A stretch of DNA of 41,182 bases, taken from positions 1-41,182 of the forward strand of contig JAOZVK010000003.1 in assembly GCA_029938185.1 (NCBI GenBank), in the 5' to 3' direction. This DNA is from Bacteroidales bacterium (GTDB taxonomy: Bacteria; Bacteroidota; Bacteroidia; Bacteroidales; JAOZVK01). Position 1 is the stretch's first letter. The number at the start of each line of letters is the position of its first letter. Below are positions 10,759 through 19,789 of the stretch, one piece after another. The translations under genes and the position numbers were made by a program. The notes beneath the pieces are model-generated. The model worked only from the letters and a program-made list of their open reading frames with translations. It was not told the origin of the DNA and did not search any database.

Positions 10759-11532
10759 ATGCAAAAACTAATATCAATAGATTTATATGCAGATTTTGGA
10801 ATGTTAAAAAAGCCTGATACTAACGAGCCTGTTTACTTAACATTTAATATGCTACATAAACCTGCCTTGCTCGGAATTTTGGGTGCAATAATAGGATTAG
10901 AAGGTTTTAAAGAAAAAGGAAAATTGCCCGAATATTATGAAAAACTAAAAGATTTAAAAATAGGAATTGAACCCTTGAAACATGAAAACGGAAATTTTCA
11001 AAAAACTACTTTAAAATACAATAATGCAACAGGCTTTGCAAATAAAGCTGATGGAAATTCAGGTGCAACTCTAAATATTGAAGAACAATTTTTAATTGCC
11101 CCAGCATATCGTTGTTATTTTTTATTGAATACTGAAAATAATAATCATCAAAAAATTGACACAAATTTATCAAATTATTATGCAGAGTTTTTGCCTTATC
11201 TTGGAAAAAATGAATTTTCTGTTTGGTGGGAGGATTATCGTGAATATAATGAAACCAAGGATTTTAATTTTTCAAAAGAATATAAAATTGGAAGTCTCTT
11301 TTATAAAAATGAAGCTGTAAGTAATCATATTGCAAAAGCGATAGGAAGGGCAATGAGAAAAGAATTAAAAAACAGATTTGTATATTTTGAACGGCTTCCT
11401 GTTTTTTATAATGAAATACTTTTTCAATATGAATACAATGATTTTGTTTATACAAATGCACGTTTTAACGAAAAACTAAAAATTGAAAAACTAAAAATTA
11501 TTGATAATCAAACTTTAATTCAATTGTTTTAA
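10759..11532 (+). CDS. cas5: Type I Cas5 (I-B-like) (module 1)
   Basis: 'ISIDLYADFGMLKKPDTNEPVYLTFNMLHKPALLGILGAIIGLEGF', Cas5 N-terminal pattern. Confidence 0.85.
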   Translation: MQKLISIDLYADFGMLKKPDTNEPVYLTFNMLHKPALLGILGAIIGLEGFKEKGKLPEYYEKLKDLKIGIEPLKHENGNFQKTTLKYNNATGFANKADGNSGATLNIEEQFLIAPAYRCYFLLNTENNNHQKIDTNLSNYYAEFLPYLGKNEFSVWWEDYREYNETKDFNFSKEYKIGSLFYKNEAVSNHIAKAIGRAMRKELKNRFVYFERLPVFYNEILFQYEYNDFVYTNARFNEKLKIEKLKIIDNQTLIQLF

Positions 11533-11580
11533 GTCTACTTTACAAACATAAAACTACTTGATAATTAACACATTCACAAA

Positions 11581-11635
11581 GTCCCATCGGGACGACCTAT
11601 TGATAGCCCCGTATGTAGCAAAGCCAAATGCGGGG
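11581..11635. repeat. Palindromic intergenic repeats (REP-like)
   Basis: GTCCCATCGGGAC palindrome followed by CCCCGTATGTAGCAAAGCCAAATGCGGGG. Confidence 0.7.
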
Positions 11636-11693
11636 AAAAAAAAGTTTAAAAGTCCTTTATTTTAATAAAATTTAGAAAAAATTATTATACAAA

Positions 11694-12134
11694 ATGCAAA
11701 AATACGTAAATCAACTAATTGGAGACATACACAAAGCAAAAAATAATGTTCCAGCAAAACCATACTACGAAGTACCTCCCGAAATGGAAGGTATTGAATA
11801 TATTTTGGAGTGGGAAAACAATCCTGAAATACTTATGAGTAAACTATTTAAGCTTGAAAGCTATTTATTTCCACCAACAGATAAGCTTAATACTATACAA
11901 ATGCAGGCAATTACCGATGCTATACTTGAAATGTGGGCTGTATTTAATTTCGAGGCAACTTTTCCAGACAAACTACCTGTGTTGTATCAATACGAACAAC
12001 TTGTAAAACAATTAGATAAAAAGGTAAGGTGGACAAGTGAAGGAGTAAATGTATTTTGGTCATGGTGCGATATAGAGCCAAAAACATGCCCTTTTCCAGA
12101 AGAGTTTTGCGATTGTAAAGATTTGCCCGATTAA
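11694..12134 (+). CDS. Hypothetical protein, Cys-tailed family member 1
   Basis: 146 aa; diverged paralog of 20471-20902 and 38806-39237; shared 'YxxQLIxDxxxA', 'FPPxxKLN', 'MWAVFNFEATFPDKLPVLYQY', terminal 'CPFPEEFCDC'. Confidence 0.8.
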   Translation: MQKYVNQLIGDIHKAKNNVPAKPYYEVPPEMEGIEYILEWENNPEILMSKLFKLESYLFPPTDKLNTIQMQAITDAILEMWAVFNFEATFPDKLPVLYQYEQLVKQLDKKVRWTSEGVNVFWSWCDIEPKTCPFPEEFCDCKDLPD

Positions 12135-12236
12135 GGTCTTCGACCTATTTATAGTTGCTTACACATTAGTATAAAAACAACTTTATCAGAAAGTTACGAA
12201 TAAGTAAATGTCGAAAAACTTTTGTAAGACTACTTA
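12132..12236 (+). repeat. 105-bp element starting at the stop codon of the 11694 ORF
   Basis: TAAGGTCTTCGACC...ACTTTTGTAAGACTACTTA; first three bases are the TAA stop. Confidence 0.88.
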
Positions 12237-12309
12237 ATAAAAAAAGTAATTTTTAAAAATCTATTTTTTTTATATACTTACTGGATATTTTTCAAATAAC
12301 ATTAATTCA

Positions 12310-12981
12310 ATGAGAATACATTTAAAATTATCAAAAAATACAAAACTTGTACCTTATAGTCACCAACATAAACTTGTGGGAGCTATACACAAATGGCTTG
12401 GCAAAAATGATTTGCATGGAAAAATATCTTTATATTCATTTTCTCGCTTGCAAGGTGGCAGTAGCAATAAAAAAGGTCTTGATTTCAAGAATGGAGCAAA
12501 TTGGTTTGTTAGTTTCTATAACGATGATTTTTTGAAAGATATAGTTTTTGGTTTAATGAAAGACAAGCCAGAGATTTTTAACGGTATGCAGGTTGAAACT
12601 GTCACAATTCAAGAAACACCGGATTTTACTAATACCACTTATTTCAAAATAGCAAGTCCTATCCTGATAAAGAGAAACGATGGGGGTTTTATAAAGCATT
12701 TTTTGTATACCGACAAAGAAGCACCCGAACTGCTTACTGAAACACTCCGCAGCAAAATGCAACAAGTAGGTTTAACAGATGATAGTTTGAAAATAGAATT
12801 TGACACCAATTACTCTAAAGCATCTGCCAAACTAATAGACTACAAAGGAATTAAAAACAAAACAAGTTGGTGTCCAGTTATAATTCACAGAAAACCAGAA
12901 ACTAAAGCTTTTGCTTGGAACGTGGGAGTGGGGGAATTCTACTGGTGTGGGTTTTGGGGCGTTAATTTAGGTTTTATTTAA
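12310..12981 (+). pseudogene. cas6: Cas6 endoribonuclease, copy A; 1-bp insertion shifts frame inside the C-terminal Gly-rich loop
   Basis: Nearly identical to 30046-30705 at DNA level. Copy A reads GTGGGAGTGGGGGAATTC where copy B reads GTGGGAGTGGGGAGTTC; the extra base turns GVGSSTGVGFGALI into GVGEFYWCGFWGVNLGFI. Confidence 0.88.
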
Positions 12982-12985
12982 ATAT

Positions 12986-15430
12986 TTGTATATGAAAAAC
13001 AAGATTAATAGTTATTATAATAAAATATTAGAATTTCCGCCTTACGAATATCAAGCAGAAGTAGCTGAATTGTTATTATCTGGAAAAAATATTATTCTAT
13101 CGGTGCCAACTGGTGCAGGGAAAACTTGGGCTTCGATAATACCATTTTTAATTGCAAAACAAGATGAATCAATAAATTTCCCTCAAAAATTAATATACAG
13201 TTTGCCATTGCGAACATTAACTAATTCTATTCATCAAGACATAACAAAAACTTTAGAAAAATTTCAAGAATTTAATGATTTAGCCTCAAAACAAACAGGA
13301 GAATACAGTAATGATAAATATTTTGAGAAAGATATTGTTTTTTCAACAATCGACCAGACACTCAGCAACTTTCTTTCATTTCCATTAACGCTCTCCAAAC
13401 AACAAGCAAATATTAATGCAGGTGCAGTAATTGGCAGTTACTTAGTATTCGATGAGTTTCATTTATTAGACCCAAATCTTTCAATGGCTACAACTCTCGG
13501 CACACTAAGAATGTTATTAAATTTGACAAGGTTTTGCATAATGACAGCAACAATGAGCGATGAATTTATTAATTTCATACAAAATGAAAGTGGACTTGAA
13601 AATATTGAAATTGTAACTTTAAACAATTTTCCTAATGATATTCCTAAAATTAAATCATTAATAGCTCCGAAAAATGTGACAAAAAAAGAAATAATAATTT
13701 CAAAAGATACTATCAATGCAGAAAATATTATAAAGTTGCACAAAAACAAAACAATTGTAATTTGTAATCGTGTTGAAACTGCTCAAAGTTTATTTGTTGA
13801 AATTGAAAAAATCAAAAACCCGGGAACTAAATTATTTTGTATTCACGGACGCTTTTTTGATAAAGACCGCAAGGAAAAAGAGGAAAAAGTAAAAGAATAT
13901 TTCGAAAAAGACAGTAAAAAAAATGCGATACTAATATCTACGCAAGTTATTGAAGCTGGTATGGATATTTCATGCGAAGTTTTGCATACGCAAGTGTCGC
14001 CAGTAAATTCATTTTTGCAAAGAGTTGGGCGTTGTGCAAGATACGCAAACGAAACAGGAAAAATATTTGTTTACGACATATTAACTCTTGATGAAAAGTT
14101 GAAATTAAAAGATACACTTTCAGGTGATAATTTTGATAAAAATGAAATTAAAAAACTAAATAACAAATATTTACCATACAATCAAAATTTATGTGAAAAA
14201 ACTTTTGAAATATTGAGAATAACTCCAAACATTGATGAAAAAGTTGCAGAAAGTTTAGTAAATGAAATAATGACTCCGCAGGAACAAGAAGATACTGATA
14301 ATATAAAAAGTAATCTATTCAATCAAGTTGAAATTAGAAAATCATGGAATGATTGCGAGAAAAATAATTACCGAAATACAATAAGAGATATTCAAAATGT
14401 TGATTTGGTAATTATTAATAATGAAATTAAAAATGATGTTGCTTTACAACCTTATAGTTACGAATGTATTGGACTTTATAAATGGACTTTTATAGGTAAA
14501 TGGAAAAAGATTATAAAAGAAGATTATAATTCAGAAAATGATGATTATCCTGTTTTAAAACGTGGAGAAAATAATATTTTTGATTTTGGAGAGGAAGAAT
14601 ATAAATTGGAACAAGCTGATTATGATAACATCACTGATAGTAGGTTTTATATAAATTCAGATTTTTTTAATTATGACGGCAAAATTGGTTTGAATTTTAT
14701 TAAAATAGGAAATGAAGTATCAAGTAAATCTATTCAAAATGATAAAAATGAGGATTTTAAACCCTTAAAATCAGATACTTTTATTGAACATAATACAACG
14801 ATGTTAAATTATTACCGAGAAAATTTCAAACCTAAAATGAATTTCATTATCAAAGAATTACCTAAATTTATGCAAGTTGAAAATATTGACTTCAACAAAT
14901 TGATTGAAATAATGATTGTAATGCACGATTACGGTAAATTGAACAAAGATTGGCAAACTCCAATAAAAAAATATCAAAGCTTAAAAACAGGAGAAGTAAT
15001 AACAGAGGCTTTGGCACATAGCGATTTTGATAGAACAAAGCCAGATGATATTGAGTTAAGCAAAAAATGTGGCAAACGCCCTGAACATTCAGCAATTGGA
15101 GCATTTGCTTTATATGTAATGCTGAATAGACAAGGGTATGAGGAAAAATTAATTGACCCTGTATGCAGTGCAATTTCCAAGCATCATAATGCAGGAACTA
15201 TTGTAAAAAAAATAAAAGGATATTCTGTAACGAAAAATGATTATAATTCAATTGAAAATTTATTAAAGGATATTAAATTCAGCATGAGACCACTTTCTGA
15301 ATTGAAAGATAAGAGTTTTGCTTTTTCACTATATTCTGACGACAAAAAAATTAAACAAGAAATTTTAGAATTTCTATTATCAAGAATATTAAGAATTTGC
15401 GACCAACGAGCAACTGAAAACATAAAATAA
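12986..15430 (+). CDS. cas3: Cas3 helicase with HD nuclease-like domain at the C-terminus
   Basis: 814 aa; Walker A 'SVPTGAGKTWAS', 'VFDEFHLLDP', 'MTATMSDEF', 'VIEAGMDIS', 'QRVGRCARY'; C-terminal 'MIVMHDYGKLNKDWQ', 'PEHSAIGAFAL', 'AISKHHNAG'. Confidence 0.92.
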   Translation: MYMKNKINSYYNKILEFPPYEYQAEVAELLLSGKNIILSVPTGAGKTWASIIPFLIAKQDESINFPQKLIYSLPLRTLTNSIHQDITKTLEKFQEFNDLASKQTGEYSNDKYFEKDIVFSTIDQTLSNFLSFPLTLSKQQANINAGAVIGSYLVFDEFHLLDPNLSMATTLGTLRMLLNLTRFCIMTATMSDEFINFIQNESGLENIEIVTLNNFPNDIPKIKSLIAPKNVTKKEIIISKDTINAENIIKLHKNKTIVICNRVETAQSLFVEIEKIKNPGTKLFCIHGRFFDKDRKEKEEKVKEYFEKDSKKNAILISTQVIEAGMDISCEVLHTQVSPVNSFLQRVGRCARYANETGKIFVYDILTLDEKLKLKDTLSGDNFDKNEIKKLNNKYLPYNQNLCEKTFEILRITPNIDEKVAESLVNEIMTPQEQEDTDNIKSNLFNQVEIRKSWNDCEKNNYRNTIRDIQNVDLVIINNEIKNDVALQPYSYECIGLYKWTFIGKWKKIIKEDYNSENDDYPVLKRGENNIFDFGEEEYKLEQADYDNITDSRFYINSDFFNYDGKIGLNFIKIGNEVSSKSIQNDKNEDFKPLKSDTFIEHNTTMLNYYRENFKPKMNFIIKELPKFMQVENIDFNKLIEIMIVMHDYGKLNKDWQTPIKKYQSLKTGEVITEALAHSDFDRTKPDDIELSKKCGKRPEHSAIGAFALYVMLNRQGYEEKLIDPVCSAISKHHNAGTIVKKIKGYSVTKNDYNSIENLLKDIKFSMRPLSELKDKSFAFSLYSDDKKIKQEILEFLLSRILRICDQRATENIK

Positions 15431-15443
15431 TCAAAAAATAGTT

Positions 15444-15486
15444 CCTATTATATTTTCTCTTTTTTAATATATTCGCAATATTTTTG
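15444..15486 (+). promoter_or_regulatory. Predicted promoter with CCT-adjacent protospacer-like site (target of crRNA-like element 1)
   Basis: CCT (15444-15446) + ATTATATTTTCTCTTTTT (15447-15464); Bacteroidetes -7 TAnnTTTG match TATTTTTG at 15479-15486. Confidence 0.55.
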
Positions 15487-15492
15487 TAAAAC

Positions 15493-15562
15493 TAAAAAGC
15501 AGGCAGTTCGGAATTGAAAAATTATATTTTGTCTTTTTAATTGAACCATATGCTTGTTTTTT
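15493..15562 (+). ncRNA. crRNA-like regulatory RNA candidate 1 (CreA/CreR-like)
   Basis: AAAGCAGGCAGTTCGGAATTGAAAA | ATTATATTTTGT | CTTTTTAATTGAACCATATGCTTG TTTTTT: repeat 3' half with ATTGAAAA handle, short spacer, repeat 5' half, closing AAGCA/TGCTT stem and oligo-T. Confidence 0.6.
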
Positions 15563-15589
15563 AGTTTCTTGATATATGAAAATTACAGA

Positions 15590-15994
15590 ATGAATAAAAT
15601 TGAAAAATTAATACAATTGCGTGATGATATTTTTGCATGGGCAGAAATAGAATTGAAAGATACAATCGTATTCAATACTGATGCGAATATGGAAATACTA
15701 ATAAATAAGAGAGGCTTAAAACATACTTTAAAAGGAAAAAGCTACAAAAAGGTTGATATGCTTGAAAAAAATGAAGCAACAATTATGTCTGTTAAATATT
15801 TGAACCATTTTCTTGAAAGTTCTAAGTATGTTAGATTTGAAGAGGATAGCAGACAAAGAAACAATCTTATAGGCTTTCATATTTTTGCAAATATTTTCAA
15901 CTATAAAGAGAATAAATATAATGTTAAAATAATAGTAAGGGAAACAAAAGAGAAAGTTTATTTTTATGACCAAGCATTATTTGAAAAAAAATAA
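15590..15994 (+). CDS. Small protein resembling BECR-fold (barnase/EndoU/ColicinE5/RelE-like, PBECR) nuclease domain; putative toxin
   Basis: About 134 aa from ATG 15590; 'KRGLKHTLKGKSYKKVDMLEKNEATIM...LIGFHIFANIFNYKENKYNVKIIVRETKEKVYFYDQAL' has the G-[LI]-K-H...FxxF/V...VRET...FYD pattern of PBECR-like domains. Recognition from memory, not a search. Confidence 0.5.
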   Translation: MNKIEKLIQLRDDIFAWAEIELKDTIVFNTDANMEILINKRGLKHTLKGKSYKKVDMLEKNEATIMSVKYLNHFLESSKYVRFEEDSRQRNNLIGFHIFANIFNYKENKYNVKIIVRETKEKVYFYDQALFEKK

Positions 15995-16129
15995 CCCGAC
16001 CACCGAGCATCTTACGTGTTTTCGGTTAGTAGGGTCGGGGTTTATGGTACCGAGCATCTAACGTGTTTTCGGTTATACTAATGCAAATTTACAACTATAT
16101 AATATAAAAATCAAATTTTAATGAAAGAA
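15991..16129 (+). repeat. Duplicated leader cassette (copy 1), upstream of cas8 of module 2
   Basis: About 139 bp nearly matching 21213-21353, including two ACCGAGCATCTnACGTGTTTTCGGTTA repeats (16002-16028, 16049-16075), CCCGAC/GTCGGG arms, and the first codons ATGAAAGAA. Confidence 0.9.
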
Positions 16130-17872
16130 TTTAAAATATATAAACAAACAGGTACTTATGCTGAAACTCTTGAAGCTTATGGTTTGGCAAATATTATAGA
16201 AAAAATATATGCTCAGTTAAATATTGATGATAATACAAAAATATTTGATTCAGGGCAATATTACAGTGTAATAGCTAATAGTCCTCTTTCAAGTGAAATG
16301 ATAAATAAGTTAAGTTATTTTCATGTTCTGAAATATATTGCAAGAAAGAATAAAGAAGGAAAACTCAATTTACCCGAAGGTCTGAATTATGATAATTCAG
16401 TTTTCCGCTATGATGAGCAGAAAAATTTAATAGAACAAAGACGAGCTGAAATAAACGAAGCCTATAAAAAGTTTTCGGGTAAAGAAAAAAATAAGCATAG
16501 GCGAAAAAGATTAAAAGAAATTGATAAAAAGTATAGCAATGAAAGTGCTACAAAAATAGATATTGAATTTGATGTTTACAGTCAGGCAAGCACTCCAAAT
16601 CAACTTAGTGGATTCCAAAAAATTTATAATAATTTTTATTTGAATAAAGATAACTTTAATATTCTAATAAGTGATATTTTAAAATATTATTCTAAAAATA
16701 ATAATTTAGAATATCCCAAATTAATAAAAGATAAAAAACTTGTAAATTTCTCTAAAACAATAACAGCAACACAGCTTTATAATCCAAACCAAGGAAAAGG
16801 ATTAAATAAAGCAAAAGCAAATGGTATTAACGGTTTTAATTTTAAATCATCTTGGATTAGTGAAACTTTAAAAACGACTGGAGCTGTTAACAGTATGATT
16901 TGTAAATCAGTTAAAGTCGGCAGTAGTTATGATTTAAAATTATTTGTTCCCGAATTTAATGATATTCACATGTCAAAGAAAACAGAAATTATAAATGAGT
17001 TCAAAAAACATTTAAAAGGGAACACACCTATAAAAATAGATATTTTAAACATTATTATTTTAATAAATAAGTTACTTGAAAATTCTGAAAAAAATCAAGA
17101 CTATTTCGGAAAAGCAAAAAATAAAATCAAAGGTTTATATTCTGTATATCAAAAAGATTTAGGACAGAATAAAGCTGTTTCAAATATTGCATTTATTCAA
17201 ACTCCTGATTTTATAATTATTAATGATAAAAATGATATTGATACATGGCTTGAAATTCTAAATGAACAAATATCAATTATAAGCAGTATTGATGAACTTG
17301 GTAGTTCGGTGCAAGCATTAATGGCATATCGTAATTTTATAAATGCTTCGCATCTTGAAAGTTTTTTCATATTTTCATATTGGTATGCAGCTTATCTTAT
17401 GCAATTTTTTTCTGATAAAAAAATATATATAAAACAATTTACTTACAAAATATTAACTAAATTTTATAATCACATGGATAAAAAAGGAAACTTAATGAAT
17501 ATTATTAATAATGAAGGATTTCAAGCTATTGCAAAAGCAATAAGAAACAGCACTGTTACCTTACAATATGTAAAATCAAAAGGATTAAAACCAAAATTTG
17601 ACATTAGATACGGTGTTGCTCAATCCTTGCAAAATAAATCTAAAACATCGGATAATTTAGCGACTTACATAGGTAGCTTTATAGCATCTTTTAACGCTGA
17701 ATCAGGTATGAAAGCAGAAAAGAAAGAGTTTAGGAAGCGTGTAACTGAAACAGAATTAACAGAATTTTATTCTTTGTTAGATAATAATTCTTCAAAATTA
17801 GTCGGAGCATTACTTGCTTCTTATAGTTTTGCAAAAAGTAAAAATGATGATTCAAATAAAGAAACGAAATAA
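16121..17872 (+). CDS. cas8: Putative type I large subunit Cas8, subtype unassigned (module 2)
   Basis: 583 aa directly upstream of DevR-type cas7 and cas5; no other large subunit candidate in this set; helical C-terminus. Confidence 0.65.
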   Translation: MKEFKIYKQTGTYAETLEAYGLANIIEKIYAQLNIDDNTKIFDSGQYYSVIANSPLSSEMINKLSYFHVLKYIARKNKEGKLNLPEGLNYDNSVFRYDEQKNLIEQRRAEINEAYKKFSGKEKNKHRRKRLKEIDKKYSNESATKIDIEFDVYSQASTPNQLSGFQKIYNNFYLNKDNFNILISDILKYYSKNNNLEYPKLIKDKKLVNFSKTITATQLYNPNQGKGLNKAKANGINGFNFKSSWISETLKTTGAVNSMICKSVKVGSSYDLKLFVPEFNDIHMSKKTEIINEFKKHLKGNTPIKIDILNIIILINKLLENSEKNQDYFGKAKNKIKGLYSVYQKDLGQNKAVSNIAFIQTPDFIIINDKNDIDTWLEILNEQISIISSIDELGSSVQALMAYRNFINASHLESFFIFSYWYAAYLMQFFSDKKIYIKQFTYKILTKFYNHMDKKGNLMNIINNEGFQAIAKAIRNSTVTLQYVKSKGLKPKFDIRYGVAQSLQNKSKTSDNLATYIGSFIASFNAESGMKAEKKEFRKRVTETELTEFYSLLDNNSSKLVGALLASYSFAKSKNDDSNKETK

Positions 17873-17898
17873 TAATTAACTTTTAAAATCTATATAAA

Positions 17899-18876
17899 AT
17901 GTCAAAAAAAATAGCATCAATATCAGTAAGCGGCAGAATGACGCTGAATATGCATTCTCTCAATAACGAAGGAGGAGAAGGAAATCAAATAATTACACGC
18001 CAATTAACAATAATAGGCAATGACGGCGAAGAACATACAGTAAATGGTATTAGCGGAGATATGTTTAAACATATCCATGTCGGACATCTTATTAATAAAG
18101 CAAAAGAAAAGAAATTACCGCTTTGTACGAATTGTAAAATAGCAAACCCAAACAGATTATCAAGTGGAGAAGATTTAGGGACACATTTTAAAAATGAAAA
18201 GGATTTAAAAAAGTTAGGTGATGATAAGATTGCCAATGCAATAATTGAGAAATGTATCATTGATGATACACATGGTGTTTTAGTTACTTCGATAGGAAAA
18301 CAAAATAAAAATCACGCCAGAAAATCTATTGTCGAATTTGCGTGGACAGTTGGAATTCCTGATAGAAATAATACTGAAACTTATATTCATACAAAAATAG
18401 TTTCGGATGCGGGTAATAAAGAAAAAGGGGCTTCAAGTAACGAAGGACAAAATATTTTTCATCGCCCTGCAAATCACGGAGTTTATGCATTTATATGCAA
18501 TGTTGATGTTTACAGACTTTCGTATAACGATGTAACAAGATCATATCCTGAAATTGATAACCGAAATGACAGATACAAAGCTCTTTTAAGCAGTTTATTA
18601 AATACATTTTTAAATCCTAAAGGAGCAATGACAAGCACACAAAAACCGCATATTACAGATTTTGAAGGTGTTGTTTCAATATCTTCAAATTCGACTCCTG
18701 CTCCAACTGTAAGCCCTATTAATGAAGACTATAAAGCAGAAATAATTACAGTAAAAGACAACCTAAATAAGATTGAAGGCTCTAAAACTATTGAAGTAAA
18801 AGAATTTAATGGACTTGGGCAATTATCAAGTATTTTTGAAGAACTAATAAAAGCTGAACCCTATAAAATAAATTAA
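17899..18876 (+). CDS. cas7: Cas7, DevR/Csa2/Cst2-like autoregulator family (module 2)
   Basis: 'ISVSGRMTLNMHSLNNEGGEGNQIITRQLTI...NGISGDMFKHIHVGHLI...ANHGVYAFICNVDVYRLSYND', DevR-type Cas7; carries a CTNC insert. Confidence 0.92.
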   Translation: MSKKIASISVSGRMTLNMHSLNNEGGEGNQIITRQLTIIGNDGEEHTVNGISGDMFKHIHVGHLINKAKEKKLPLCTNCKIANPNRLSSGEDLGTHFKNEKDLKKLGDDKIANAIIEKCIIDDTHGVLVTSIGKQNKNHARKSIVEFAWTVGIPDRNNTETYIHTKIVSDAGNKEKGASSNEGQNIFHRPANHGVYAFICNVDVYRLSYNDVTRSYPEIDNRNDRYKALLSSLLNTFLNPKGAMTSTQKPHITDFEGVVSISSNSTPAPTVSPINEDYKAEIITVKDNLNKIEGSKTIEVKEFNGLGQLSSIFEELIKAEPYKIN

Positions 18877-18877
18877 T

Positions 18878-19552
18878 ATGAAATTTTCAGCAATATTTAA
18901 ACCGACAAGTTTATTTTCACTAAAAGATAGTAATTCAACTAATTCGGGAGCGAAATCATTATTTTTACCTTCGCCTTATTCCATAAAAATGGCAATAATT
19001 AATCAAGCTATAACAGCTGGTGATCAATTAAAATTACTATCTGCTAAAAAAAGTAAGGAATTTGAGTATATCAGTAAGGCGGAGGTTTCTTTTAACATTA
19101 ACAACGGATTTTGTGTAAATAATTTGTTTATTAAAATTCAAAGATTAAAAAGGGAAGGGGTTGGTTATCAGTCGACTGTCAGTTTTAGAGAATTTATTCA
19201 TATTCCAGATACAATAGAAATTATATTTAATGTCGTTAATGGTGAGGCTAAATTATTCTTAATGAATTATATTCATAAAATTAATTATTTTGGTAAACGA
19301 GCTTCATTTTTTCAATTTTTAAGATATAATGAAATTCCTGAAAAAGGTAATGTATTGGATTTTAAAACCGGAGAGATTACAGGAGGTATTATTCAACAAT
19401 ATGATGATTTTCCAAAAAATGCAACGTTTGACAAAATAAATAGTTACTCAGGAGCAAGAATTACAAGAGATAAAAAAGTTTTACTGATTCCGATAGTACT
19501 AAAAAATGCCTCAAAGTCTTTTAGTTCTTATAAACTTAAAAATGAAATATAA
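18878..19552 (+). CDS. cas5: Cas5 (module 2)
   Basis: 224 aa immediately after cas7; 'FKPTSLFSLKDSNSTNSGAKSLFLPSPYSIKMAIINQAI...VSFREFIH' Cas5-like N-terminus and position. Confidence 0.75.
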   Translation: MKFSAIFKPTSLFSLKDSNSTNSGAKSLFLPSPYSIKMAIINQAITAGDQLKLLSAKKSKEFEYISKAEVSFNINNGFCVNNLFIKIQRLKREGVGYQSTVSFREFIHIPDTIEIIFNVVNGEAKLFLMNYIHKINYFGKRASFFQFLRYNEIPEKGNVLDFKTGEITGGIIQQYDDFPKNATFDKINSYSGARITRDKKVLLIPIVLKNASKSFSSYKLKNEI

Positions 19553-19575
19553 GTTGTATAATAGAAGATAATTTG

Positions 19576-19638
19576 AATAATCTTTTGTAGTAATAAAATT
19601 GAATATTCTGTATAGGAAAATTACCACAAAAGATTATT
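19576..19638. repeat. 18-bp inverted repeat (17/18) upstream of DUF1016 remnant
   Basis: AATAATCTTTTGTAGTAA (19576-19593) / TTACCACAAAAGATTATT (19621-19638). Confidence 0.85.
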
Positions 19639-19657
19639 ATTTTTTAAACAGAAATTA

Positions 19658-19789
19658 ATGAATATCGAAAAAACAAGTTCAAAATTATTTGTTGATGTAA
19701 AACAAATGATTTCAAATGCTATACGAAAAGTTGCTGTAACTGCCAATAGTGAATTGATTTTGAACAAGAAAACAAAGCAAGACCAATAA
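19658..19789 (+). pseudogene. DUF1016/YhcG-like N-terminal remnant
   Basis: MNIEKTSSKLFVDVKQMISNAIRKVAVTANSELIL is the same as the first 35 residues of the 37423 ORF, then switches at GAATTGATTTTG into the fragment below. Confidence 0.88.

Noticed and set aside
12237-12309. TATACTTACTGGATATTTTT upstream of cas6 copy A as a degraded version of crRNA-like element 2
   Set aside because: Only a short AT-rich resemblance to TGTACTTACCGTTTTTTT; no handle or repeat halves.
12553-12765. Minus-strand ORF conserved in both cas6 copies (also 30289-30501)
   Set aside because: Conserved only because the underlying cas6 DNA is duplicated; shadow ORF.
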